From assembly GCF_900103265.1 (NCBI RefSeq), contig NZ_FMWX01000009.1:1-64000 (forward strand): DNA of 64,000 nucleotides. Reading direction: 5' to 3'. How positions within the stretch are numbered: the stretch's first letter is position 1; each line of letters begins with the position of its first letter. Origin of the DNA: Sphingomonas sp. NFR15 (lineage in GTDB: Bacteria; Pseudomonadota; Alphaproteobacteria; Sphingomonadales; Sphingomonadaceae). Position numbers and translations under genes: made by a program. This document shows, one piece after another, positions 1 to 7,761 of this stretch. The notes beneath the pieces were generated by a model that did not search any database, was not told the origin of the DNA, and was given only the letters and a program-made list of their open reading frames with translations.

Positions 1-318
1 CAGCGTCACGACAGCGTCGAGGTGCCGCCGCTGATCGACGGCATCGCCTTTGACGGGCTGATCGCCGACAAGGCGTTCGACAGCAACGCACTCGTTGCCG
101 AACTGAACGAGCGCGGCGCCAAGGTCGTCATCTCGCAGCACCCCGGCCGGGCGCAAAAGCTCAAGATCGATGCCGCGATCTATACATGGCGTCACCTGAT
201 CGAGAACTTCTTCTGCAAGCTCAAGGAGTTCAAGCGCATCGCCATGCGCGCCTGCAAAACCGACCACAGCTTCGCGGCCATGATTTATCTCGCCGCAGCC
301 GTCATCAACTCACGGTGA
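1..318 (+). CDS. IS5-family transposase, C-terminal part (cut by window start)
   Basis: The frame is open from the first base of the window, so the gene begins upstream. The visible part, about 105 residues, is the C-terminal half of a DDE transposase of the IS5 superfamily. It contains an ADKAFDS segment typical of the second catalytic Asp region and an ENFFCKLKEFKRIA segment with the last catalytic Glu, followed by a short helical tail. It would cut and join the ends of its insertion sequence. The right end of the element should lie within a few tens of bases after the stop, near the CTAG at 332-335, but I cannot fix the terminal repeat without the left end. The last 34 bases overlap the opposing kinase gene. 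Confidence 0.85.
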   Translation, partial: QRHDSVEVPPLIDGIAFDGLIADKAFDSNALVAELNERGAKVVISQHPGRAQKLKIDAAIYTWRHLIENFFCKLKEFKRIAMRACKTDHSFAAMIYLAAAVINSR

Positions 319-1004
319 ATCCCCACATACCCTAGAGGATCGCCGTTCGTTCGGCCGGGCGGCCGTGCCTCGAGCGTCGGACCGCAGTGCATGACGAACC
401 GCGTGCCGGGCATGGCGTCCTCCCAGCGGCAGGTCGCACCGAGACGTCCGACGCTGGCACCGATGATGCGCGAGCCGAGGCCCGCGTTCGAACCCGATGG
501 CCCGGGCGAGTAGCCGCGCCCCTCGTCCTCCACCGTCAGGCACCAGCCACCCGCTTCCAATCCGGAAAGGCCGATGCGGACGACGCCGGCTGCCGATGCG
601 GGATATGCGTGCTTGCAGGCGTTGCCGACGAGTTCAGCGACGAGGATGCCGATCGCGCTCGCCTCGTCGGGGGTGACGAAGACGCTGGTGCCCTCGAAGT
701 AGAGGCGGCGCTCTCGCCCGGCGTTCTCGCAGACGCTCCTGAGATCGCGCGCGAGATCCTCGATGAAGTCGCAAAGGTCGAGGTGGTCGATCGCCTCGAT
801 CTTGTAGAGGCGGCGATGGACGTTCGCGATCGCGTGGATGCGGTTCCGTGCGGCCTCGAGGACCACGACGGCGCCCGGGTCGGCGATCTCACGGCTATCG
901 ATCTCGATGAGCGAGGCCAGCAGCGCGAGGTTGTTGGCGATTCGGTGGTTCATCTCCGCCGCCTCGTGCGGAGATGCCGCGAACGCCGTGGTCGTCCCGG
1001 TCAT
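285..1004 (-). CDS. Sensor histidine kinase without sensor domain (HisKA_2/HWE type)
   Basis: Soluble two-component kinase. The phospho-acceptor helix is at the N-terminus (EMNHRIANN, His about 20), as in HisKA_2/HWE kinases. It is followed by a HATPase_c domain with ELVGNACKHAY (N box) and EDEGRGYSP (G1) and GLGSRIIG (G2). No transmembrane or PAS segment precedes the His box, so it probably takes its signal from a partner protein. ATG at 1004 follows a GGGGGAG ribosome site; a GTG lies one codon upstream. The last 20 or so residues read into the neighbouring insertion sequence, so the original C-terminus has probably been replaced. The catalytic core appears complete. Confidence 0.85.
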   Translation of the reverse strand: MTGTTTAFAASPHEAAEMNHRIANNLALLASLIEIDSREIADPGAVVVLEAARNRIHAIANVHRRLYKIEAIDHLDLCDFIEDLARDLRSVCENAGRERRLYFEGTSVFVTPDEASAIGILVAELVGNACKHAYPASAAGVVRIGLSGLEAGGWCLTVEDEGRGYSPGPSGSNAGLGSRIIGASVGRLGATCRWEDAMPGTRFVMHCGPTLEARPPGRTNGDPLGYVGIHRELMTAAAR

Positions 1005-1075
1005 CACGTCGTCTCCCCCGAGGTGTTGGGTAGTTTCTCCGGGCCTCGCTTGGATGGTGGCCGGCGGAGTTGATC

Positions 1076-1504
1076 TCAGTGGTGCTCGTCGGGCACGGTC
1101 AGCGGTCCGTCATTGTCGTCAACGACGAAGATGGCGAGCAGCTTCGCGGGCTTGGTCTTGCTCGCGTTCGCGCTGACGCCGTGCTTGTCACCCGGGCTCT
1201 CCGTCCAGTATTCGCCCGCCTTGAAGGTCTGCGGTTCGCCCCCATTCACGCCACTGATGATCGCGCCCTCGAGGACATAGGCGACGATGAAGGCGGATTT
1301 AGCGTGGGTGTGTGCGGGCGACTTGTCGCCCGGGGCGTAGGTGACGAGTACCGTCTTCACCGATTTGCCGGGGATGTTGGTGATCCGATGGGAGAATTCC
1401 GGCTTGATCGAGGTGAGCACCTGGGCCGCCTTGGCGGTCTGGGCGTTCGCCGCGTTCGGGGCGATGAGTGTGGCTGCGAGCATGGCCGCGAGGGTGAAGC
1501 GCAT
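1076..1504 (-). CDS. Secreted cupin-domain protein
   Basis: A small beta-barrel protein of 142 residues with a cleavable signal peptide (hydrophobic stretch ending ANAQ at about residue 22), so probably periplasmic. The cupin core is visible: HTHAKSAFIVAYVLEG carries the first motif with its metal-binding His pair, and a second His (DKHGVSANAS) lies in motif 2. The start is preceded by GAGAGGAA. It lies 54 bases downstream of the NmrA-like gene on the same strand and may be co-transcribed with it. Single-domain periplasmic cupins have varied or unknown substrates, so no reaction is proposed. Confidence 0.8.
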   Translation of the reverse strand: MRFTLAAMLAATLIAPNAANAQTAKAAQVLTSIKPEFSHRITNIPGKSVKTVLVTYAPGDKSPAHTHAKSAFIVAYVLEGAIISGVNGGEPQTFKAGEYWTESPGDKHGVSANASKTKPAKLLAIFVVDDNDGPLTVPDEHH

Positions 1505-1558
1505 CGATGTTCCTCTCTGGTGAGCGAGTGGGTTGGTGGAGCCTGCCTTTGTGCGCGC

Positions 1559-2320
1559 TCAGGCGGCGGCGGGCATTCGCTTGCTGGCCAGCCAGTCCTC
1601 GAAGGGGGTCGCCTGGATGTGGACGTCGGTTCCCGGCAGCAGCGTGTCGTCGGCCAGCGGGGCACCGAAGTAGGTGCCGTTCGGATCGGCCTCGATCTTC
1701 ACGGTGCCGCCGGTTTCGCGGACATAGCGTTGGGCGAGCTCGTCTATGCGGAAGACCTCGGGACCCGCGATCTCGTATGCACCGTTGACCGGGTCGGCGA
1801 GGACGCGTTCGACCAGCGTCTCCGCGACGTCCTCGGCCGCGACGGGCTGAAACCGTGCGTCGGCGAGCCGGGCGACGCCGTCGACCGCTCCCATCTCGAC
1901 CATCATGGGCACCAGTTCGAAGAACTGGGCCGCCCGCACGAGCGTGAAGGGAATGGGCCCCCGGAGGATGTGCGCCTCTTGCGCGACCTTGCCGGCGATG
2001 TAGCCGCTCTCAACCAGCCGGTCGCTGCGTAGAACCGAAAGCGCGACGTGGTGGCGGACGCCGGCGGCGATCTCCGCAGCCATGATATTGCGTGCTGCGG
2101 TCTCGAAGAAGCCCATGGAGGCCCTGCGGTCCATCGTGATCTTGTTGGTGACGTCTACGACGACTTGCGCACCGTGAAGGGCATCGTCGAGCCCATTGCC
2201 GGAGATGATGTCGACGCCAGTGTCCGGCGCCGCGGCGACCGCCTCGTGGCCCAAATCCCTCAGCTTGGCAACGACCTTCGAACCGACCTGGCCCGTGCCT
2301 CCGATGACGACTACCCGCAT
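1559..2320 (-). CDS. NmrA-like NAD(P)-binding protein (atypical SDR)
   Basis: An N-terminal Rossmann fold (VVVIGGTGQVGSKVV, the GxxGxxG dinucleotide motif) is followed by an atypical SDR body of about 250 residues. The NmrA/HSCARG group bind NAD(P)H and act as redox sensors or quinone or isoflavone-type reductases. The classical YxxxK catalytic pair is not evident. It resembles the protein at 18991-19752 closely in layout and in motifs (VRAAQFFE, QPVAAEDVAE, TYFGAP, DDTLLPG), so the two are paralogues. ATG at 2320 sits behind GAGAGG; a GTG lies one codon before. The substrate cannot be told from sequence. Confidence 0.8.
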   Translation of the reverse strand: MRVVVIGGTGQVGSKVVAKLRDLGHEAVAAAPDTGVDIISGNGLDDALHGAQVVVDVTNKITMDRRASMGFFETAARNIMAAEIAAGVRHHVALSVLRSDRLVESGYIAGKVAQEAHILRGPIPFTLVRAAQFFELVPMMVEMGAVDGVARLADARFQPVAAEDVAETLVERVLADPVNGAYEIAGPEVFRIDELAQRYVRETGGTVKIEADPNGTYFGAPLADDTLLPGTDVHIQATPFEDWLASKRMPAAA

Positions 2321-2403
2321 CACATGCCTCTCAGTTTCTGATTGCGTGGCGTTCTCAATAGCGGGCTGACCGGTCGGTTTGGATTATAGCTAGGTCCCGT
2401 TCC

Positions 2404-2416
2404 GGCTATACGAAGG
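2404..2416. repeat. 13-bp repeat shared with 17428-17440
   Basis: The 13-mer GGCTATACGAAGG occurs here and at 17428-17440. Its core CTATACGAAG also occurs at 58732-58741. All three copies lie in gaps upstream of coding sequence; here it is between the NmrA-like gene and a broken alpha/beta hydrolase. It may be a promoter element or operator; that is inference. Confidence 0.4.
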
Positions 2417-2604
2417 TCGAGGCCCGTCGCCCGTCAGCGCGGCCATCCTAACCCCAGCGCCCCTGCATCTCGGACCGATCCCGGATCGTGAGCGGCTGGG
2501 GCGACATCCAAACTTCCGGACGATCCGGCTGCGCCCACCGCGTGGTGGTGAGCGCAGGGAGCCGCTTCCCGTATCGATCGGTCATGAAGCTGGGAGCGCC
2601 TCAT

Positions 2605-3136
2605 GGCGGTGGGTTCGGCACGACTCGTTTTCTGTCTGCCGATCGCTCTCGGAACGCGCAGCAGGCAATGCTCGCGACCGACATCGTCGCGTTGATCGAA
2701 GCGCCGGGATCAGGCGCGCCACGCTTGGCGGCTTCGACTGGGGCGCCCGCTCGGCCTACATCGCGGCGGTACTTTGGCCGGGACGGTGCGCGGGTCTGGT
2801 GTCCGTAAGCGGCTATCTGATCGGAAGTCAGAAGGCGGAATTGGCCTGTTGGTATCGGTTCTACTTCGCGACCGAGCGCGGCCTCGCCGGATAGGCGCCC
2901 AGGTGCAGGGCCTTCAATGAGCAGATCTCGCGCGTCGCGTCACCGCGGGCTTGCCGACCATCACGACGGCGGGTGAGGCCAACGGCGCGCCGCATCCCGA
3001 GCCTGTCGCCTGCCATGCCAGGCTCACGTCGCGATACGAGCATCGGCTGATCCGCGGCGGGATCGGTCACAACCTCCCGTAAGCGGCGCCGAGGGAGTTC
3101 GCGCAGGCGATCCGGTCGATCGCGTCGGGCGCGTGA
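2605..3136 (+). pseudogene. Decayed alpha/beta hydrolase
   Basis: Remains of an epoxide-hydrolase or haloalkane-dehalogenase type alpha/beta hydrolase. One frame carries GTTRFLSADRSRNAQQAM and ATDIVALIEA. The reading frame then shifts near 2705 into ATLGGFDWGARSAYIAAVLW and VSGYLIGSQKAEL, which hold the nucleophile elbow with Asp (GFDWGA), and stops at 2892-2894. The C-terminal part (TITTAGEANGAPHPEP, then GGIGHNLP) follows after only about 60 bases, where a normal gene would have roughly 80 more codons. It contains another stop (CAA-type codon read as TAA) just after HNLP. It therefore has a frameshift, an internal deletion and two stops. The N-terminal quarter is not recognisable. Confidence 0.75.
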
Positions 3137-3142
3137 GATGCA

Positions 3143-4114
3143 TCAGGCCGCCGCCGTTTCAGGATCTGCCGTCAAGACGGCTTCCGACGTCGCGCGAGGA
3201 CCGGCCTTTGCCCTGTATTGTCCCGGGGAGACGCCGAACTTCCGCTTGAACGCCGCTCCAAATGCGCTGTCCGACAGGAAGCCGATCGAACGCGCGATGG
3301 ACGAGGCGGACTCGCGACCTGCCCTGAGGCGCGAGGCGGCGATGGTGAGCCGCCAGCCTGTGGCGTATTCGACCGGCGTCGCGCCCACCCGTGCGCGGAA
3401 CCGGGCCGCGAATGTCGAGCGCGACTGCCCCGCGACGTCCGCGAGATCCTCCAGCCGCCAGAGTCGGGCGGGATCGGCGTGGATCGCCCGGATCACCGCG
3501 GCGAGTGGCGGATCGGAGAGACCGCCGATCCAGCCGAGTGCGTTTTCGCCCCGGCTTTCGAAATCGGCCCGGAGCGCGTGGACGAACATCAGGCGGAGGA
3601 TGTCGTCGCAGGCCGCACGGGATCCGGCCTTGCCGCTGCGCCATTCACTGTCAAGCTGGTCGAGCAGCCAGCCCAAGGGTGCCGCCGCCGTCGCCGCGCC
3701 TTCTATTACCAGGGTCGATGGCAGGAGGTCGAGGATCTGCGATGCGCCGTCCGGACCAAATGTCACGCTCCCGCCCAGCAGGTCGACGTCGTGCCCAACG
3801 CCATACCGTCCGGCCAGCGCGTCGTCGCCGAACGCCAGCGCCGCATCGACCGGCTCGAGCGCTGGATCGCTGGTCAGGACGAACTCTGCACACTCCTTGA
3901 TGACGACGCAGTCACCAGCGCGCAGATGTCGCTGGTCGTTGCCGACCACCAGCCAGCACTCCCCCTTGCGCACCGCGTTGAACTTGCAGCTCTGCGGCCT
4001 GAACCGCAGCGACCACGCGCCGCCCGCCTCGAGCCGGACGGAGCAGGCGGGTTTTGCGTGCACCATCTCGAGAAGGTCCGAAAGCGGATCGACCGGTGCG
4101 TTCTGGATTATCAC
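3143..4114 (-). CDS. AraC-family regulator with N-terminal cupin-type sensor
   Basis: A transcription factor of about 320 residues. The N-terminal half is an AraC_binding_2-type beta barrel (GAWSLRFRPQSCKFNAV onward); the C-terminal 100 residues carry two helix-turn-helix units (RLEDLADVAGQSRSTFAARF and ASSIARSIGFLSDSAFGAAF). The frame stays open to 4219, but that would run into the diverging SDR gene. The family usually begins a few residues before the PLSDLL segment, so GTG at 4114 is preferred; there is no strong ribosome site. It diverges from the SDR at 4174 across 59 bases, the usual layout for a regulator and its target. Confidence 0.85.
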   Translation of the reverse strand: MIIQNAPVDPLSDLLEMVHAKPACSVRLEAGGAWSLRFRPQSCKFNAVRKGECWLVVGNDQRHLRAGDCVVIKECAEFVLTSDPALEPVDAALAFGDDALAGRYGVGHDVDLLGGSVTFGPDGASQILDLLPSTLVIEGAATAAAPLGWLLDQLDSEWRSGKAGSRAACDDILRLMFVHALRADFESRGENALGWIGGLSDPPLAAVIRAIHADPARLWRLEDLADVAGQSRSTFAARFRARVGATPVEYATGWRLTIAASRLRAGRESASSIARSIGFLSDSAFGAAFKRKFGVSPGQYRAKAGPRATSEAVLTADPETAAA

Positions 4115-4173
4115 GACAGAAATTCCGACGATGGATGATGTCTCGTCCAGGCCATATGGCGTAGAATAGCGGC

Positions 4174-5136
4174 ATGACAACTCCTCAGACCCCAATCCGC
4201 TCGGGCTTCGGACCCGCATCGACCGCAGGCGATATCATGAAGGACATCGATCTCGCCGGCACCACCGCTATCGTCACGGGAGGCTATTCGGGTATCGGCC
4301 TCGTCACGACGTTCGCGCTGTCAGATGCCGGTGCCACCGTCATCGTGCCGGCGCGCGACATGGACAAGGCCGCAGCGGCCATCGATGGACGTCCCGGTGT
4401 TGAACTTGCCGCGATGGATCTCACCGATCCGCGCTCGATCTCAGATTTCGCCCGGCGATTCCTTGACAGCGGCCGTCCGCTCCCGATCCTGATCAATAGC
4501 GCGGGCGTCATGGCGACGTCACTGTTCCGGGATGCCGACGGCCACGAGGGGCAGTTCGCGACCAACCATCTCGGCCACTACCGCCTGGTCTGTGCTTTGT
4601 GGCCGGCCCTGCGCGCGGCGGGCGCGCGCGTCGTGGCCGTGTCGTCTCGGGGGCATCAAATCTCCCCGGTGCATTTCGACGACATCGACTTCCGGGATCG
4701 CGAATACGACAAGTGGCAGGCCTATGGGCAGTCGAAGACCGCCAACGCGCTGTTCGCGCGCGGTCTCGACTGTCGCGGGGCAGAGCATGGCGTCCGCGCT
4801 TTCTCCCTTCATCCCGGACAGATCATAACCGACTTGGCGCGCCATCTTTCGAAGGAGGAACTGAACGGCTTCGATGCCTTCGATGGCGAGGGTCGGCCGA
4901 AGATCGATCCGGAAGCGGGCATGAAGAACGTCGAGCAGGGTGCGGCCACCAGCCTGTGGTGCGCGACGAGCCCGGCGCTCGCCGGCCTGGGCGGCGTGTA
5001 TTGCGAGGACTGCGACATCGCCGGCATCAACGAGAAGGAGGTGGGCCGCAAAGGCGTCGCGCCTTGGGCCGCGGATGACGAGGCGGCTGAAAGGCTGTGG
5101 TCTCTGTCCGAGGACTGGACCGGGGTAAGTGTCTGA
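4174..5136 (+). CDS. Short-chain dehydrogenase/reductase
   Basis: A classical SDR of 320 residues: TGGYSGIG cofactor motif, NSAG motif (INSAGVMA), active-site Ser (VAVSSRGHQ) and YGQSKTANALF, which supplies the YxxxK pair. The N-terminal QTPIRSGFG segment is typical of this subgroup and supports the ATG at 4174 rather than the internal one. It would oxidise or reduce a small alcohol or carbonyl compound with NAD(P); the substrate is unknown. The AraC gene at 3143-4114 diverges from it and probably controls it. Confidence 0.88.
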   Translation: MTTPQTPIRSGFGPASTAGDIMKDIDLAGTTAIVTGGYSGIGLVTTFALSDAGATVIVPARDMDKAAAAIDGRPGVELAAMDLTDPRSISDFARRFLDSGRPLPILINSAGVMATSLFRDADGHEGQFATNHLGHYRLVCALWPALRAAGARVVAVSSRGHQISPVHFDDIDFRDREYDKWQAYGQSKTANALFARGLDCRGAEHGVRAFSLHPGQIITDLARHLSKEELNGFDAFDGEGRPKIDPEAGMKNVEQGAATSLWCATSPALAGLGGVYCEDCDIAGINEKEVGRKGVAPWAADDEAAERLWSLSEDWTGVSV

Positions 5137-5299
5137 ACATTGCGAGGATGCTTCGTCGCGCAAAGTCTGTCGTTGTCCGTCGCATCGGCTCGAGATACCT
5201 TGAGATCCACCCTTTTTGCGCATCGTTTGATACGTTTCTGCAAGATCCTGGGATTTAGAACGATCCGTTTTGATTGCAGTGTTTTCTCTGAAGGCGATT

Positions 5300-5560
5300 T
5301 GCGGCTGATGGTCAATTCGAGCAACCCGGACAGGTCATCGAGGCGCTGGACGATCACTTGGAAGACCTTGCTCTCCATCTGGTCCACTGCCCGCGCACGC
5401 CCATCAATGACGCGCCGAGCACGATCCGCCGGTGCCGCTCGAGGGGCTTGGGCCACATAGCGAGGTATGCGACGTCCATTTCGTCCTCCAGTGTGATGAA
5501 CGTCGTGCCCTGGGTGGATCCTCGCTTCTGGCGCAACACTGTTGCTGGAGCGCAAGGCGC
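5300..5560 (-). pseudogene. dnaE2: Remnant of error-prone DNA polymerase DnaE2, C-terminal end
   Basis: Read on the minus strand, one frame gives VLRQKRGSTQGTTFITLEDE, then AYLAMWPKPLERHRRIVLGA and SLMGVRGQ. This is the OB-fold end of DnaE2, the mutagenic alpha subunit of the ImuA-ImuB-DnaE2 cassette. Near 5383 the match moves to another frame that continues with VIVQRLDDLSGLL, the last conserved block of the family. No polymerase domain, imuA or imuB is present nearby, so only the tail of a lost gene survives. Confidence 0.7.
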
Positions 5561-5585
5561 CTGTGGATGGAGCGCCGCTCCTGTA

Positions 5586-5757
5586 ATGTCCGAGGAGGAG
5601 CGATAGGCCGAGACGCTGGCCGTCGAGCGCATGCGCGGCGACCGCCCGAACGGTCATGTCGCCGAGCGGATCGGGGAGCTGACCATCCGCCGTGACGAGG
5701 CCGGCGTCGCGCCGTGGAAGGCGATCGCCGAGCGCCTCGACGGCCTCTCGGGGTGGA
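5586..5757 (+). pseudogene. Broken small DUF6961-like gene
   Basis: An ATG at 5586 begins MSEEER followed at once by TAG, after which the frame continues with GHVAERIGELTIRRDEAGVA and PWKAIAERLDGL. This resembles short DUF6961-type proteins (about 60 to 70 residues) common in sphingomonads, whose core reads roughly AERIxxLxxxGDxAGVxxWKAIAxRL. The stop near the start and the loss of a clean C-terminus suggest a dead gene. The family assignment is from memory of the pattern and is tentative. Confidence 0.45.
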
Positions 5758-5810
5758 GGAGGCGCGGCAGTAGCCACGCCATGCGCCCCGTCCGATCCGT
5801 CGGCGATTGT

Positions 5811-7529
5811 TCAGCCGCGTGTCTGGGCGAGGAAGACCTGACCCACCCCGTCCGGCAGCGCCGCGACCTTCTCGGCGGTCAGGACGATGGTGGGCAGGCG
5901 GACGGTGAAGACGGCTCCGCCGAGGCCGCCGTTCGATGCCAGGAGCGAGCCGTTGTGGGCCTCGACGATGGAGCGCGACACGGCCAGTCCGATCCCGAGC
6001 CCAGCGCTTTTCGTGGTGAAGAAGCTGTCGAAGATGCGCGTCAAATGGGCCGCCCCGATGCCCGGGCCGCTGTCCTTCACCTCGAGCGCCAGCCATCCGT
6101 CGTCGAGGAGGCGCGTCACGATGTCGATCGCGGGCCTAACGGACCCGGACTTCTCCATCGCCTGCATCGCGTTGATGATGAGGTTCACCATCACCTGATT
6201 GAGCTGGACGTGGTCGCCCGGCAGCGTGGGCAGTTCCTCGTCGAGGTGCAGGCGCACCTCCACCGCCTTTGCGAGTATTTCGTCGTTGAGGATGAGGAGG
6301 GCTTCGCGCACAACGGCGTTGAGATCGACATCCGACCGTTCGACTAGGACGCCCGATGACATGTCGCGCATGCGACTGATGACGACGTTCGCGCGCTCCG
6401 CATCGTCCAAGATGCATTGGATACGGCTGGCCGCCCGCCTCAAGTCGGGGGGTGACTTTGAGAGCCAGCGCAGGGCCGTAGCGCCGTTGGTGGCGATCGA
6501 CGACAGCGGCTGGCTGACCTCGTGCGCGATCGAGGCTGCGAGCTCGTTCGTGGTGGACGTGCGCGCGGCGTCCGCGAAGCGGGCCTGCGTGCGCCGCAGC
6601 TCCGCCTCAGCCCGTATCTGGCCGCTCATGTCGATCATGCCCATCAGGCTGTTCCCCAGCCGCGGGTCGTTGATGGGAAATGCCATCGAGAACAGGACCG
6701 GCACCCGCTGGCCGGCGACGCCGCACACGACTGTCTCCTCGATCACGTCTCGGCGACCGGAGTATCGCGCCATGAGGATACGTCGGAAAGTATCCGGGCG
6801 GGCCTGCCAGAAGACGCGCACCGGCCTCAGGATCGAACGGGGCGTGCCGTCGCCGAACATCTTCTCGGCATGCTCGTTCGCCTCCGCGATGCATATCGTG
6901 TCGAGTGCGCGCTCGAAGGCGGCCGGGTTCGCCCGCAGATAGGCGTCGAAATCCGTCACGCCTTGGCGGCGCGACTCTTGGAACATCGCCAGGCTTCCCC
7001 GAGAGTCGATGCGCAGAAGCGCGATGGGCATCGCATGGAAGAGCTGACGGTAACGCTGCTCGCTCGCGCGCAGGCGGGACGCGGTCTGGTCGATTGCCTC
7101 GATCATGGCGAAGACGAGCCGGATCGAACCGGGCTCGACCAGCCTCGCTCCGACCCTGACGGGCACGTGGTCGCCGGGAAGAGTCCGGGCGGAGATCTCG
7201 ACCGGGGTAGGGCAGGCGCCGGTCGCAGCGGCCGCGAGAAGCGACCAGAGGGCATGGAAGTCCCGGCCGGAGACGATCTGACCGAGCGGCTCGCCGACGA
7301 GGTCGCTCGGGTCGAAGACGCCGAGGAGCTCTAGCGCGCGCGTGTTGGCGCGCTCGATCATCCAGGAGAGGTCAGGTGCGCTACCGACGCATCTCAGGAG
7401 GAGCGATGGCGTAAGGTCCTCGATGAGATCAATGTAGGGATCGGCATTCGCGATCGATGGTGGAGATTGCGCAGGTGGACTTTGGAGCGGGATTGGCCCC
7501 CCTTCTGGTATCGTGCGCCGGTTGGACAT
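5811..7529 (-). CDS. Soluble PAS sensor histidine kinase
   Basis: A kinase of 572 residues without transmembrane segments. Two PAS-like regions (about 30-145 and 155-315) precede a HisKA domain with NELAASIAHEVSQPLSSI (His about 336) and a HATPase_c domain with VMVNLIINAMQAM (N box), VKDSGPGIG (G1) and KSAGLGIGLAVS (G2). The His-box type is the FixL/DctB-like group. Redox or small-molecule sensing in the cytoplasm is likely, but I see no haem or flavin signature. No response-regulator gene is adjacent; the neighbour at 7762 is a divergent winged-helix regulator with no receiver domain. The downstream end borders the broken small gene. Confidence 0.88.
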   Translation of the reverse strand: MSNRRTIPEGGPIPLQSPPAQSPPSIANADPYIDLIEDLTPSLLLRCVGSAPDLSWMIERANTRALELLGVFDPSDLVGEPLGQIVSGRDFHALWSLLAAAATGACPTPVEISARTLPGDHVPVRVGARLVEPGSIRLVFAMIEAIDQTASRLRASEQRYRQLFHAMPIALLRIDSRGSLAMFQESRRQGVTDFDAYLRANPAAFERALDTICIAEANEHAEKMFGDGTPRSILRPVRVFWQARPDTFRRILMARYSGRRDVIEETVVCGVAGQRVPVLFSMAFPINDPRLGNSLMGMIDMSGQIRAEAELRRTQARFADAARTSTTNELAASIAHEVSQPLSSIATNGATALRWLSKSPPDLRRAASRIQCILDDAERANVVISRMRDMSSGVLVERSDVDLNAVVREALLILNDEILAKAVEVRLHLDEELPTLPGDHVQLNQVMVNLIINAMQAMEKSGSVRPAIDIVTRLLDDGWLALEVKDSGPGIGAAHLTRIFDSFFTTKSAGLGIGLAVSRSIVEAHNGSLLASNGGLGGAVFTVRLPTIVLTAEKVAALPDGVGQVFLAQTRG

Positions 7530-7637
7530 GTCTGGAACCCCTCGGCCACCGACTTGGATGTGTCCTGCGATTCTACCGACCGCCGAAATCGAAGTCCTTG
7601 TCTCCGTCTTGTCTTTCCATCGTTGCGGAGCATTCCG

Positions 7638-7651
7638 TTGGGAATACCCAA
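7638..7651. promoter_or_regulatory. Inverted-repeat motif TTGGG-AATA-CCCAA
   Basis: A 5-4-5 inverted repeat lies 110 bases before the ATG of the winged-helix/TPR regulator. The 10-mer GAATACCCAA within it recurs at 16081-16090 on the minus strand, 92 bases before the ATG of the response regulator at 15356-15988, in the same orientation relative to the gene. It may be a shared operator for a LuxR-type response regulator; that role is inferred. Confidence 0.4.
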
Positions 7652-7761
7652 ACGGGTAAGGCTACGACGTGCGGGATGGGTTAGGATACTTGGTCACGCC
7701 TCGTCACGTCGATAAGACAGCCCAGTGTTACGGCCGGCGAGGCCCCGGAGAAGCCACCCGA

